NCBI RefSeq assembly: GCF_902830275.1
Contig: NZ_CADESW010000001.1
Location: 434,001 to 498,000 of the forward strand
Origin: Burkholderia stagnalis
Lineage (GTDB): Bacteria > Pseudomonadota > Gammaproteobacteria > Burkholderiales > Burkholderiaceae
DNA length: 64,000 nt
Reading direction: 5' to 3'
Shown here piece by piece: positions 10,232-20,177 of this stretch. Made by a program: the position numbers and the translations under genes. The notes under the pieces are model-generated. The model did not search any database. It was given only the letters and a program-made list of their open reading frames with translations, and had not been told where the DNA came from. Position 1 is the stretch's first letter, and every line of letters begins with the position of its first letter.

Positions 10232-11632
10232 TCAACCGGAGATCAGCGTGCGGCCCAGGCGGTCGCCCGCCGGCGGATGCGTGCTGTCCCGCTCGGGTGC
10301 GGAACCGAAGTAGCCGGCCCACGCCTCATGCAGCGCCTCCTGCGTGACTTCCATCGGATCGCCGCGATAGCGCGCCGATGCGGCGACGAGGCGCAGCAGG
10401 TCGCCCGGAAAGCAGGCAAGGAAGGCCTTGCCGGTCGGCAGATGCAGCCGGTGCGCGAGGTAGTCGAACGCGTCGTTGGCCGGCACGAGGCCGAGCGACC
10501 GGCACATCGCGTCGAACACCGCGTGGTAGTCCTCGATCGGCATCGGCCCGACGTAGAGCTTCGAGCCGAGGCGGCGCAGGAACGCGTCGTCGCCGAACTG
10601 CGACGGCGCGATGTTGCTCGAGAACACCGGCCACACGTCGAACGGCACCACGAAGCGGTTGCCCGAATCGAGCGTCAGCAGGTCGACGCCGCGATCGAGC
10701 GGCCGCAGCCAGCGGTTGAGCAGGTCGCGCGGCTCGACGCGCTGGCGGCCGAGATCGTCGACGATGTACATGCCCATGTTGGCCTTCATGTGCGGCGGCG
10801 CCTGGTAGCAGCCGGACGAATCGACGCGCCGCAGGTCGAGCTCGTCGAGCGTCAGCTCGCCGCCCGACAGCACCATCGGGCGTTCGCACAGGCGCCAGCG
10901 GCGGTCGACCGACTGCCCGTCCGGCTGATGCGCGGCATCGACGTGAACGAGCGGGTCGTAGACCTGGATGATCTCGTCGCCCGCGTAGATCGCGTACGGC
11001 ACCGGCACGTCGCCGCGCATCATCGTGCCGAGGCGCTCGGCGAAAAACGTCTTGCCGCTGCCCGCCGGCCCGTGGATCAGCAGCGGCCGGCCCGCGTTCA
11101 GCGCGGCGGCAGCGGCTTCGATGACGGCCATGTCGAACACGATCCCCTCGAACGCGACCATCACGTCGGCGGGCGCGATGCGCTGCTTGCGGATCGAATG
11201 CGCGTCGACCATCTCGAGGTACGCATCGAGCGTGACCGGCGCGGGGCCCGCGTAGTTGCTGCGCGCCTTCTCCTCGATCGCGAGCACGCGGCCCGCGTCG
11301 GTCAGGCGGAACGACACGTCGAGATCCGTGGTGCCGCGATGCGTGATCTCGACGAGGTGTTCGCGCACGAGAAACGCGAGCACGTCGTCGAGCACCGAGA
11401 TCGGCAGGCAGTGCCGCTCGATCAGGTCGGCATATTCCGAGCGGCCGTGCATCAGCGTCGACTTGAGCACCAGCCCCGCGACGAAGGTCTCGTGAAGCCC
11501 GGTGTCCGCGAGCGTGCGCGGCGCGCGCGGCAGCCGTGCGTGGAGTTTCGTGTGAGACTCGCGCGACGGCGCCGGATCGGGCAGATGAGCGATCTGCGCG
11601 TCGCGTCTCGGCTCGTTATGGTCTGCGGTCAT
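10232..11632 (-). CDS. AAA-type ATPase embedded in the tad operon
   Basis: Product of 466 aa. Residues 1-150 include a winged-helix-like region (VLDDVLAFLVREHLVEITHRG). An AAA ATPase domain follows with Walker A HGPAGSGKTFFAERL, a VVDDLGRQRVEPRDLLNRWL stretch and SSNIAPSQFGDDAFLRRLGSKL, which resembles sensor and arginine-finger regions. It is not the TadA secretion ATPase and has no TadA His box. Its place between the prepilin peptidase and rcpC implies a role in regulating or remodelling the pilus machine; the exact function is not recognised. GGAG precedes the ATG at 11632. Confidence 0.8.
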   Translation of the reverse strand: MTADHNEPRRDAQIAHLPDPAPSRESHTKLHARLPRAPRTLADTGLHETFVAGLVLKSTLMHGRSEYADLIERHCLPISVLDDVLAFLVREHLVEITHRGTTDLDVSFRLTDAGRVLAIEEKARSNYAGPAPVTLDAYLEMVDAHSIRKQRIAPADVMVAFEGIVFDMAVIEAAAAALNAGRPLLIHGPAGSGKTFFAERLGTMMRGDVPVPYAIYAGDEIIQVYDPLVHVDAAHQPDGQSVDRRWRLCERPMVLSGGELTLDELDLRRVDSSGCYQAPPHMKANMGMYIVDDLGRQRVEPRDLLNRWLRPLDRGVDLLTLDSGNRFVVPFDVWPVFSSNIAPSQFGDDAFLRRLGSKLYVGPMPIEDYHAVFDAMCRSLGLVPANDAFDYLAHRLHLPTGKAFLACFPGDLLRLVAASARYRGDPMEVTQEALHEAWAGYFGSAPERDSTHPPAGDRLGRTLISG

Positions 11633-11672
11633 GATCGCTCCGTTGTCAGCATCGATTGCGCAGGCGGCCCGC

Positions 11673-12212
11673 CTACACGGCGGCCGCGAACAACATCCCC
11701 AGCGTGCCCGCGGCGATTGCGACGCCGTACGGCAACGCCCCCACCGACGCGACCTGCGCCGGCATCTCGGCCGCCATGCCCTGCTGCCTGAGCGCGGCAC
11801 GCGCCAGCAGGTAGCGGACATTCACGAACAACTGTCGCGCGCGGCCACGCCACAGCACCACGGCCAGCGCGCCGGCCCCGCCCGCGACGAAGGTCGCGAG
11901 CACGATCCAGGCGGCGAGCCCGGGGCCCACCCACGCGCCGATCGTCAACATCAGCTTCACGTCGCCGGCCGCCATCCCGCGCATCAGGTACAGCGGCATC
12001 AGCAGCGCGAAGCCGGTCGCGGCGCCCGCCAGCCACGCGAGCGCACCGGCCCACAGCCCCAGCAGCACGCATTGCGCGACCAGTGCGCCGGCGAGACCGA
12101 CCGCGAGCAGGCGGTTCGGAATGCGGCGGCACGTGAGGTCCGTGCTGGCTGCGACGATCACGAGTGCCGTGACGCACAGCGGAATCGGGTGGGACGGCAT
12201 GACAGGCAACAT
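11673..12212 (-). CDS. tadV: TadV/CpaA A24 prepilin peptidase
   Basis: Product of 179 aa, almost entirely membrane helices. The two aspartates expected for type IV prepilin peptidases are visible: Asp25 in STDLTCRRIPN and Asp84 in GMAAGDVKLM (a GxGD-type motif with Ala in the first Gly place). It should remove the leader peptides of the three Flp pilins and the TadE-like pseudopilins. It lacks the N-terminal methylase domain of PilD, as is normal for Tad loci. GAGG precedes the ATG at 12212, favoured over the ATG at 12200. Confidence 0.92.
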   Translation of the reverse strand: MLPVMPSHPIPLCVTALVIVAASTDLTCRRIPNRLLAVGLAGALVAQCVLLGLWAGALAWLAGAATGFALLMPLYLMRGMAAGDVKLMLTIGAWVGPGLAAWIVLATFVAGGAGALAVVLWRGRARQLFVNVRYLLARAALRQQGMAAEMPAQVASVGALPYGVAIAAGTLGMLFAAAV

Positions 12213-12243
12213 GACGGGCCTCTTCGTGCGTGCTTGGGTGATG

Positions 12244-12426
12244 TCAGGTCGCAGCCGTGATGCGGGCCGCGACGTCCTGGTAAAGGTTGCCGAGCGACGT
12301 GCCGAGCGACATCACCGCGAACACGATGGCCATCGCAATCAGCGAACCCAGCAGTGCGTATTCGATCGACGTGACGCCGCGTTCGTCCTCGATCCATTTC
12401 GATACCGCGTTCTTTCCGGTTTGCAT
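12244..12426 (-). CDS. flp: Flp pilin, divergent copy
   Basis: Product of 60 aa. The leader ends in Gly17 and the mature protein begins VTSIEYALLGSLIAMAI, matching the Flp rule of Gly, four residues, then Glu-Tyr. The single hydrophobic helix is followed by LGTSLGNLYQDVAARIT. It differs from the other two pilins downstream of the EY motif, so it is an older paralogue. A GGAG site precedes the ATG at 12426. It is the third pilin gene in transcription order, 31 bp before the peptidase gene. Confidence 0.9.
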   Translation of the reverse strand: MQTGKNAVSKWIEDERGVTSIEYALLGSLIAMAIVFAVMSLGTSLGNLYQDVAARITAAT

Positions 12427-12488
12427 GGCGATCTCCGTTGCTTCAGCGATCGAACCGTGGCGCATGCGCGGCGTGTCTGCCGATACAC

Positions 12489-12510
12489 GTCCGGGCCGGC
12501 CAGCCCGGAC
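12489..12510 (-). other. Hairpin between second and third flp genes
   Basis: Perfect 8-bp inverted repeat GTCCGGGC/GCCCGGAC with a 6-nt loop, lying just after the second flp gene in the direction of transcription. No T-run follows. It may protect the 3' end of pilin mRNA or partly stop transcription; that is inference. Confidence 0.45.
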
Positions 12511-12537
12511 GCCAGACCGCGCGCCATGTCATGTGCG

Positions 12538-12750
12538 CTACAGTTCGTTCCCCACAGTCGTGAACACGCCGTTCAGGTCCTGGCCGACGATCTGCACGGC
12601 GCCGATGATCACCACCGCGATCAACGCGGCGATCAGGCCGTACTCGATCGCCGTGACGCCGCTGTCGTCCCGAAGGAAGTTCGAGCGGCGGATACGGGCC
12701 AGCAGGCCGCGCAGGCCGCCGGTGTGCTGCTCAAGGACTGTCTGCTTCAT
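12538..12750 (-). CDS. flp: Flp pilin with long leader
   Basis: Product of 70 aa. The leader is 31 residues, ending DDSG at the cut site, about twice the usual length; the mature part begins VTAIEYGLIAALIAVVIIG. From the cut site on it differs from the first pilin at only two positions (Gln for Arg, Val for Ile). A GAGGAG site precedes the ATG at 12750. As a near copy with an altered leader it may be a minor or alternative pilin processed or inserted differently. Confidence 0.9.
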   Translation of the reverse strand: MKQTVLEQHTGGLRGLLARIRRSNFLRDDSGVTAIEYGLIAALIAVVIIGAVQIVGQDLNGVFTTVGNEL

Positions 12751-12801
12751 GACATGCTCCTCATCGCGTACTGAAAACGTCACCAATCGATTCAGGAAAG
12801 T

Positions 12802-12833
12802 GACGGGCGAATCAACCTGTGAACTCGCCCGTC
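12802..12833 (-). terminator. Attenuator-like hairpin after the first flp gene
   Basis: Perfect 9-bp inverted repeat GACGGGCGA/TCGCCCGTC with a 14-nt loop, starting 8 nt after the stop of the first flp gene. There is no strong T-run, so it is read as an attenuator or 3'-end stabiliser that would leave the first pilin mRNA more abundant than the downstream operon. Confidence 0.5.
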
Positions 12834-12840
12834 GGCGGGT

Positions 12841-13011
12841 TCACAGTTCGTTGCCGATCGTCGTAAAGACGCCATTGAGATCCTGGCCGACGATCCGCAC
12901 CGCGCCGATGATGACGACGGCAATCAGCGCGGCGATGAGGCCGTATTCGATGGCGGTCACGCCGTCTTCGTCACGGACGAACTTCTTCACTTGTTGAACG
13001 AGCTTGGACAT
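12841..13011 (-). CDS. flp: Flp pilin, probable major subunit
   Basis: Product of 56 aa, decoded directly from the bases: MSKLVQQVKKFVRDEDG leader cut after Gly17, then VTAIEYGLIAALIAVVIIG and a short tail ending GNEL. This is the classical size and layout of an Flp major pilin. It is the first gene of the tad operon, has a good AAGGGAG ribosome site and is followed by a strong hairpin, all consistent with high expression of the structural subunit. Confidence 0.95.
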   Translation of the reverse strand: MSKLVQQVKKFVRDEDGVTAIEYGLIAALIAVVIIGAVRIVGQDLNGVFTTIGNEL

Positions 13012-14066
13012 GGTTATCTCCCTTCGGATAGCTAAAGAAAACCCCTTGTCACCGTTGACTCGGGGGGAACTGCTCTGCTGCTGGCACTACAAGAAAATCA
13101 GAACGTGAAGATCGGACGCAGCGGCACGGGTGCGCGTGCGCACATGCCTTTGCGGGCCGATTCGACGAACGAGGAAATGCGTCTCGGGTGCGCATGCTTG
13201 GCGATCTGCCGGATGCGCCTGCCGCCCGAAGCGGACTGGATGCCGGTCGACGCGTGTCGGCCGGACGAATGGAGCGCAGACGTCCGGCCATGTGCCGTGG
13301 CGCTGCGTTGGCGGCTCGCGGGCCGCGCCGTGCTTTGGTCGATCATTTTGTTACCCCCGACTTCCGTCTTTCGCATTCTTTTGGCAACCGGACGATGCCG
13401 GCGCCCCGCTGGTCAGACGGCGACTTGCCCAGTGAGACCGGATGCGGCGCTGTTCCGCCTGGTTCCGGGCTCCAACCCCGTGGGTAACGCCGGCTTCGAT
13501 CCTGGTGTAGTCGATGTCTGGATCGGCCGGACGTCGTGTCGTCGACTTCCGCGAGTCACCTTTCGCAAGGAGCGGGCCAGCCCGTGCCCGATCCAGTCTG
13601 CACAAGGGGTTCGGGTCGGCGCACCTGCGCCCGGGGGGGGCACGGGCCGCCGGAAGTTGCGCTTCTGATACATCGATACCGCCGCGCGCCGCCGCGCACC
13701 GCGCGCAAAGCCCCGCCGCACAAGGCTCAAAAAATTTTCTCGGGATTTTCCCGGAGCCGCGCCGCCGCGCGCGCCGGGCGGCCAGCGTGCAGGTTCGCAT
13801 CACCGGGACACGCGAAATGTTTCAGCCCCGAAACACGATCGCCCGAATGGCGGCATCGACGGCCGTGCGCGGCACCGATTTCGCCGGATTTTCCTTTTTT
13901 AAACAGGCGGTTAAACCTGGGGCGATTTGCATCGACGGGCGTTTTTTTCTAACAATGGAATGGCCGGACGCAGACAGAAAGCAAACATGCTTCGACGTCC
14001 GGGCGATACCACGACAGATAAACGGGCTGCCGCAACCACGCAGCCCTCACCTGCAGGCGGGGCATC
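13012..14066. other. Long divergent control region between flp and the GT87 genes
   Basis: About 1 kb separating the minus-strand tad operon from the plus-strand glycosyltransferase genes. No convincing gene fills it; the longer open frames have Arg/Ala-rich translations without domain features. It holds AT-rich islands around 13731-13755 and 13891-13960. A small hairpin (CGGGA/TCCCG near 13741) is next to an A/T run. Both promoters should lie here. I found no clear sigma54 (-24/-12) site in the parts I checked. Confidence 0.5.
13098..13346 (-). CDS. Possible small protein upstream of flp (doubtful)
   Basis: An 82-aa frame beginning MIDQSTARPASRQRS with GGGGGT 7 nt before the ATG, co-directional with and 86 bp ahead of the first flp gene. 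The product is Ser/Arg/Ala-rich with no domain or membrane segment, and its composition is what random GC-rich DNA gives. It is listed only because of its ribosome site and position; it may equally be untranslated leader. Confidence 0.2.
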   Translation of the reverse strand: MIDQSTARPASRQRSATAHGRTSALHSSGRHASTGIQSASGGRRIRQIAKHAHPRRISSFVESARKGMCARAPVPLRPIFTF

Positions 14067-15305
14067 ATGTACGCAGCAAATCGGGGAGCGCGCTATCGCG
14101 CGCGGCGCACTACGCACTGGCTGACGGCCGATCGCATCGTGCCGTACAGCTGCGCGATGCTGGTGCTCATCGCGCTCACGCTCGGCGCGTGGGCGTGGAC
14201 GACGCATGGCTTCACCACCAACACGGCGATCCGCCCGGGCGTCGATTTCGCGGTGTTCTGGACCGCATCCGACCTGATCCTGCACGGGCAGGTCGCGACG
14301 ATCTACGATTTCCATCGGTTTTCGCAGGCCGAGCTGCTGCGGTTCGGCGCCTACCTGCACAACGGCTTCCTGCCGTGGCTGTATCCGCCGACGATGCTGC
14401 TGCTCGTCGTGCCGTTCGCTTTCGTGCCGTTTCTGCCCGCATTCTTCCTCTTTTTCGCGGGCAGCTTTCTATGCTATGCGCGCGGCGTCGCCGGCCTGTC
14501 CGGGCTGCGCACGCACCTCGCGCGCCCCCATGCCGTGACGCTCGTGGTGCTGGCGTTTCCCGGCGTGTTCATCGCGATCGTCAGCGGCCAGAACGGGCTG
14601 CTCACCGCCGGCATCGCGGCGCTCGCGCTGCGCCATCTCGAGCGGCGGCCGGTGGTCGCGGGGCTGCTCGTCAGCCTGCTGGCGATCAAGCCTCAGCTGG
14701 CCCTGCTGTTTCCGCTCGTGCTGATCGCGACGCGCAACTGGCGCGCGTTCGGCGCCGCCGCGGCCGGCACGGTGCTGTTTGCCGGCGCCAGCGTCGCGCT
14801 CGGCGGCGGCACCGCGCTGCGCGGCTTCGCGAACGGGATGTCGCTGGCGCGCGAGATGGTCGTCGAATACGGCGTGTCGTACTGGCAGGTGTCGCCTTCG
14901 CCGTTCGCGGCGCTGCGGCTCGCCGGCGCATCGCTGCCCGTCGCGTACGCGGCGCAGGCCGCGGTGGCGCTGATCGCGGCGACCGCCGCGGTGGCCGTGT
15001 GGCGCCGCACGCACGACATGCGCCTGCGCGGCGCGGCGCTCGCGGTGGCGACGCTGCTGACCACGCCGTATCTGTGGCACTACGAACTGCCGTGGCTCGG
15101 CATCGCGGTGTTTTGCCTCGTTGCATACGGCCTCGACGAAGGCTGGCTGCCCGGCGACCAGCCCGTGATCGTGCTCGCGTGGCTGCTGCCCGCGTTCGAG
15201 TTCGTCAATCGCCTGCTGCTGCTGCCGCAGTTCGGGCCGGTCGTGCTGCTGAGCCTGCTGTTCGTCGTCGTGCGCCGCGCGTCGTTCGCGCCGAGGACGG
15301 CATGA
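14067..15305 (+). CDS. GT87-family (DUF2029) membrane glycosyltransferase
   Basis: Product of 412 aa with about ten hydrophobic helices. The features fit the GT-C fold family 87: an early loop with acidic residues (RPGVDFAVFWTASDLIL), PWLYPPTMLLLVVPFAF, SGQNGLLTAGIAAL and SLLAIKPQLALLFPL. Such enzymes use polyprenyl-phosphate sugars at the outer face of the membrane. The acceptor is unknown. It is the first of four co-directional genes. Its stop overlaps the next start in an ATGATGA-like junction. Closeness to the Tad operon leaves pilin or envelope glycosylation open. Confidence 0.82.
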   Translation: MYAANRGARYRARRTTHWLTADRIVPYSCAMLVLIALTLGAWAWTTHGFTTNTAIRPGVDFAVFWTASDLILHGQVATIYDFHRFSQAELLRFGAYLHNGFLPWLYPPTMLLLVVPFAFVPFLPAFFLFFAGSFLCYARGVAGLSGLRTHLARPHAVTLVVLAFPGVFIAIVSGQNGLLTAGIAALALRHLERRPVVAGLLVSLLAIKPQLALLFPLVLIATRNWRAFGAAAAGTVLFAGASVALGGGTALRGFANGMSLAREMVVEYGVSYWQVSPSPFAALRLAGASLPVAYAAQAAVALIAATAAVAVWRRTHDMRLRGAALAVATLLTTPYLWHYELPWLGIAVFCLVAYGLDEGWLPGDQPVIVLAWLLPAFEFVNRLLLLPQFGPVVLLSLLFVVVRRASFAPRTA

Positions 15306-16684
15306 TGCAGATCCGCCACCCCGAGCGCCACGCGCTGCCCGCATTCGACCCGCATCCCGAGCTGCCGGCGGCTGGCCCGCGCCGCCGGCCCCACTGGCTG
15401 TCGCTGCGCCGCGTGCGCACCTATGCGCAGGTCGCGCTGTACTGTTACCTGCTGTTCGTCGCGATCTACGTCGTGCGCCTGTTCGGCCCGCATGGCGACA
15501 CGCTGCCGGCGCCCGTGGCCGACTTCGCGCCGACCTGGAGCGCCGCGTGGCTCGCCGCGCACGGGCAGGCGCTCGACGCGTGGCGCGTGGCGGCGCTGCA
15601 CGCGGTCGAGGTGCACGCGATTGCGTCGCTGCACGGCGCACCGGCCGGCCTGCCGTGGCGCTATCCGCCCGCCACGCTGCTGCTGGCGACGCCGCTCGGC
15701 TGGCTGCCGTACGCGGTCGCGGCGATCGTGTGGCTCGGCGGCGCGTGCGCGCTGTTCGCCGTCGCGATCCGCCTGATCGTCCAGCGCCGCTCCGCCGCGC
15801 TGTGCGCATGGGCGTTCCCCGGCATGTTCATCGTGACGGTCACCGGCCAGGACGGCCTGCTCACCGCGTCGCTCGCCGGCTTCGGCCTGTTGCTGCTGCA
15901 GCGGCGCCCGATCGCCGCCGGCGTCTGCTTCGGGATGCTCAGCATGAAGCCGCAACTGGCCGTGCTGTTTCCGCTCGCGCTGCTGTGCGCCACGCAATGG
16001 CGCGCGCTCGCCGCGTGGGCCGCAACCGTCGCCGGCCTCGCCGCGCTCGCGACGCTCGCGTTCGGCGCGGATGCGTGGAGCGCGTTCGCGCAGGCGATCG
16101 ACGCTGCGCATCGCACGGCCGGCGCGCTGCCGGCGCTGCTCGTGCGCACGCCCACCGCGCAGGCCCTGGCGGCGCTGGCCGGCTGGCCGCCGATCGTCGC
16201 GCTGTCGCTGCAGGGGCTCGCGATCGCATGCGCGGTCGCGGCCGTCTGCTACGCGTGGCGCGGCAGCTGCACGTATGCGCTGCGCGCCGCGACGCTGACC
16301 TGCGCGACCCTGCTTGCCGCGCCGTCGCTGATCGACGGCGATCTCGCGTGGTACGGCATCCTGATCGCCTGGTATGCGCGTCACGCGTTCGCATTCGGCT
16401 GGCGGCGCTTCGACCGCGAATGGCTCGCGCTGCTGTGGGCCGCGCCGCTCGCGGGCCTCGCCGTCGCGCATCTGCACGTGCAGTTCATGCCGCTCGTCGC
16501 AGCCGTGTCGCTGCTGCTGCTCGTCACGCGCATCGCGCACGAGCGGCACGACGCGCCCTGCATGCCGGACGCGCACGACAGCGCGACCGACACCGATTTC
16601 ACGCACGCCGTGCGGCCGCGCCACGCGCCGCCACGGCTTCATCGATTCGACCGCCAGCCGTTGCCGTTCGGCATCCGGCACTGA
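15302..16684 (+). CDS. Second GT87-family membrane glycosyltransferase
   Basis: Product of 460 aa, paralogous to the preceding gene: VADFAPTWSAAWLAAHGQAL, WRYPPATLLLATPLGWLPY, VTGQDGLLTASLAGF and GMLSMKPQLAVLFPLALL align with the corresponding motifs. About ten membrane helices, then a 60-residue hydrophilic tail rich in His, Asp and Arg, absent from the first copy. The start at 15302 overlaps the upstream stop, implying coupled translation. Predicted role is transfer of a lipid-linked sugar in the periplasm; substrate unknown. Confidence 0.82.
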   Translation: MMQIRHPERHALPAFDPHPELPAAGPRRRPHWLSLRRVRTYAQVALYCYLLFVAIYVVRLFGPHGDTLPAPVADFAPTWSAAWLAAHGQALDAWRVAALHAVEVHAIASLHGAPAGLPWRYPPATLLLATPLGWLPYAVAAIVWLGGACALFAVAIRLIVQRRSAALCAWAFPGMFIVTVTGQDGLLTASLAGFGLLLLQRRPIAAGVCFGMLSMKPQLAVLFPLALLCATQWRALAAWAATVAGLAALATLAFGADAWSAFAQAIDAAHRTAGALPALLVRTPTAQALAALAGWPPIVALSLQGLAIACAVAAVCYAWRGSCTYALRAATLTCATLLAAPSLIDGDLAWYGILIAWYARHAFAFGWRRFDREWLALLWAAPLAGLAVAHLHVQFMPLVAAVSLLLLVTRIAHERHDAPCMPDAHDSATDTDFTHAVRPRHAPPRLHRFDRQPLPFGIRH

Positions 16685-16707
16685 AGCGGCGTTCACAGGG
16701 GTAAGTC

Positions 16708-17772
16708 ATGCGGGCTCTCATCCATCCACCGCTCATCTCGCTGGTCGTGCCGTTCTACAACGAAGGCGAGGCCGTCGAGCACTTCTTCGATGTCGTGATG
16801 CCGCTGATGAGCGGGATCGACGGGATCCGCTTCGAGATCGTCTGCGTCAACGACGGCAGCCGCGACGACACGCTCGACCGCCTGATCGCGATCGGCACGA
16901 AGGACCGGCGCGTGCGCGTGATCGACCTCACGCGCAACTTCGGCAAGGAGGCCGCGCTCACCGCGGGCATCGACGAGGCGGTGGGCGACGCGGTGATCCC
17001 GATCGACGCGGACCTGCAGGACCCGCCGTCGCTGATCCCGGTGATGATCGAGCACTGGCGCGGCGGCGCGGAAGTCGTCGCCGCGCGGCGCACCAACCGC
17101 GCGTGCGATTCGTTCGCGAAGCGCACCGCCGCGAAGCTGTACTACCGCGTGCACAACGCGCTGTCGGAAGTGAAGCTGCCGGAGAACGTCGGCGATTTCC
17201 GGCTGATGGACCGCCAGGTGGTCAACGCGCTGCGCAGCCTGCCGGAGCGGCGCCGCTTCATGAAAGGCCTGTTCGCATGGGTCGGCTTCCGGACGGTGAT
17301 CGTCGACTACGAGCGCGAGGCGCGCAGCGCCGGCAAGTCGAAGTTCTCCGGCTGGAAGCTGTGGAACTTCGCGCTCGAGGGGATCACGAGCTTCAGCACG
17401 GTGCCGCTGCGCAGCTGGACCTACATCGGGCTCGGCATCGCCGCGCTGTCGTTCCTCTACGGTTCGTTCATCGTCACGCGCACGCTGATGTTCGGCAATC
17501 CGGTGCCGGGCTATGCGTCGCTGATCTCGGCGATGCTGTTCATCAGCGGCATCGAGCTGGTGGGCATCGGCGTCGTCGGCGAATACATCGGGCGGATCTA
17601 CTACGAATCGAAGGAACGGCCCGTCTATCTCGTGCGCCGCCGCTACCAGGCGCGCAGCAAGGTGACGTCGCTGCCGGTGTCGCGCGATTCGCTGCGCCAG
17701 GCGTCCGCCGCCGCGCGGGCCGACCTCGCGCGCCGCCGCTCGCTGACGCGCCATCGCGTCGCCGCCCGCTGA
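16708..17772 (+). CDS. GtrB-like GT2 polyprenyl-phosphate glycosyltransferase
   Basis: Product of 354 aa. A GT2 catalytic domain at the N-terminus (ISLVVPFYNEGEAVE, VCVNDGSRDDT, LTRNFGKEAALTAGI, IPIDADLQDPP, GDFRLMDRQVV) is followed by two membrane helices near residues 235-290 and a basic tail. This is the GtrB/DPM1-like plan, in which a nucleotide sugar is loaded onto undecaprenyl phosphate in the cytoplasm. It is followed 9 bp later by a GtrA-like gene, and with the GT87 enzymes it makes a full load, flip and transfer set. Confidence 0.9.
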   Translation: MRALIHPPLISLVVPFYNEGEAVEHFFDVVMPLMSGIDGIRFEIVCVNDGSRDDTLDRLIAIGTKDRRVRVIDLTRNFGKEAALTAGIDEAVGDAVIPIDADLQDPPSLIPVMIEHWRGGAEVVAARRTNRACDSFAKRTAAKLYYRVHNALSEVKLPENVGDFRLMDRQVVNALRSLPERRRFMKGLFAWVGFRTVIVDYEREARSAGKSKFSGWKLWNFALEGITSFSTVPLRSWTYIGLGIAALSFLYGSFIVTRTLMFGNPVPGYASLISAMLFISGIELVGIGVVGEYIGRIYYESKERPVYLVRRRYQARSKVTSLPVSRDSLRQASAAARADLARRRSLTRHRVAAR

Positions 17773-17781
17773 GCCGATGCC

Positions 17782-18180
17782 ATGGAACCCGACGTGATCC
17801 GCGCCGTCTATGCCGCCGAACGCGCGCGGCTGTTCCGCTTCGGCGTGTCGGGCATCTGCTCGACCGCGATCCATGCGCTGATCGCATCGGCGATGTTCGC
17901 GCTGCTCGACGCGACGGCCGTGACCGCGAACGCCGTTGCGTTCGTCTGCGCGACGGTGTTCTCGTATCTCGCCAATACGCTGTGGAGTTTTTCGTCGAAC
18001 GTGCAGTGGCGCAACCTCGCGCGCTTCGTCGCGGTCGCGCTGTCCGGCCTCGTCGAGACGATGCTGCTCGCGCGCGGCACCGACGCCCTCGGCCTCGCGC
18101 ACGGCTGGAGCATCGTCGCGGTGGTGCTGTTCGTGCCGCCGGTGACGTTCGTGCTGCACCGGCTCTGGACCTATCGCTGA
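17782..18180 (+). CDS. GtrA-like flippase
   Basis: Product of 132 aa with four hydrophobic helices and the GtrA-family opening RFGVSGICSTAIHALIAS plus NAVAFVCATVFSYLANTLWSF near the middle (the Asn and Trp-Phe pair are typical) and a C-terminal HRLWTYR. GtrA proteins are thought to flip undecaprenyl-phosphate-linked sugars across the inner membrane. Adjacent to the GtrB-like gene on the same strand, it completes the pathway feeding the GT87 transferases. Confidence 0.87.
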   Translation: MEPDVIRAVYAAERARLFRFGVSGICSTAIHALIASAMFALLDATAVTANAVAFVCATVFSYLANTLWSFSSNVQWRNLARFVAVALSGLVETMLLARGTDALGLAHGWSIVAVVLFVPPVTFVLHRLWTYR

Positions 18181-18239
18181 AGCCGGCACGCGCCGGACGA
18201 CGCCGCGCGCGGCGGGCCGCTGCCCGCGGCCGGCGCCGT

Positions 18240-19733
<1,494 letters not shown>

Positions 19734-20177
19734 CGTTGTTCCCCGCTTAGCGTTGGTATCGCGCTTCGGATTCCCGCCGCGGCACGCGACGGACCAGACG
19801 GTGATACCGACATATTCGCCGGATTTCCGTCTGAATAAAATACCCGCCGCAATAATCGCGTCGGTGCGAAGCCTGCCTTGAGCGGTATATCGGCGCCGGC
19901 GCGATGCGGCTAGATGGGTGTTATCCCGGTGGCGGGGTGGGCGCGAAACGGGCTGGCGCGGCGGCACGATGCCCGCGCCGCACCCATGCCGCACATCTCG
20001 TGCCGGCGAAGCCCGATTTCGGGTCGGAACGGTTCCGCATGGGCGCGGCGGCGCGCCCGCCGATCCGGTTGATCGAGGTCAATCGTCTGACGCACCCGGC
20101 TGACGTGCGGGCGCAACACGACGGCGCCCTGCCCGTTTGCAATATGACGACGTCAAGGGCCCAGCAACGGCCCAACG
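19734..20177. other. Intergenic region upstream of the sigma54 activator
   Basis: 444 bp without a convincing gene. It holds two nested inverted repeats upstream of the activator: CAGACGG (19795-19801) with CCGTCTG (19827-19833), and GGTATC (19755-19760) with GATACC (19803-19808). These could be operator sites for autoregulation. The half toward 20177 shows nothing I can name. Confidence 0.4.

Noticed and set aside
13735..13756. Minus-strand terminator (CGGGA/TCCCG next to an A/T run)
   Set aside because: The stem is only 5 bp and no minus-strand gene lies upstream that would need it.
13917..13932. Sigma54 promoter upstream of the GT87 genes
   Set aside because: A TGG...TTTGC match exists, but the GG to GC spacing is two bases short of the fixed -24/-12 distance.
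13514..15301. Long upstream extension of the second GT87 gene
   Set aside because: The frame is open from 13514, but the true start at 15302 overlaps the first GT87 stop; the upstream part lies opposite or over another real gene.
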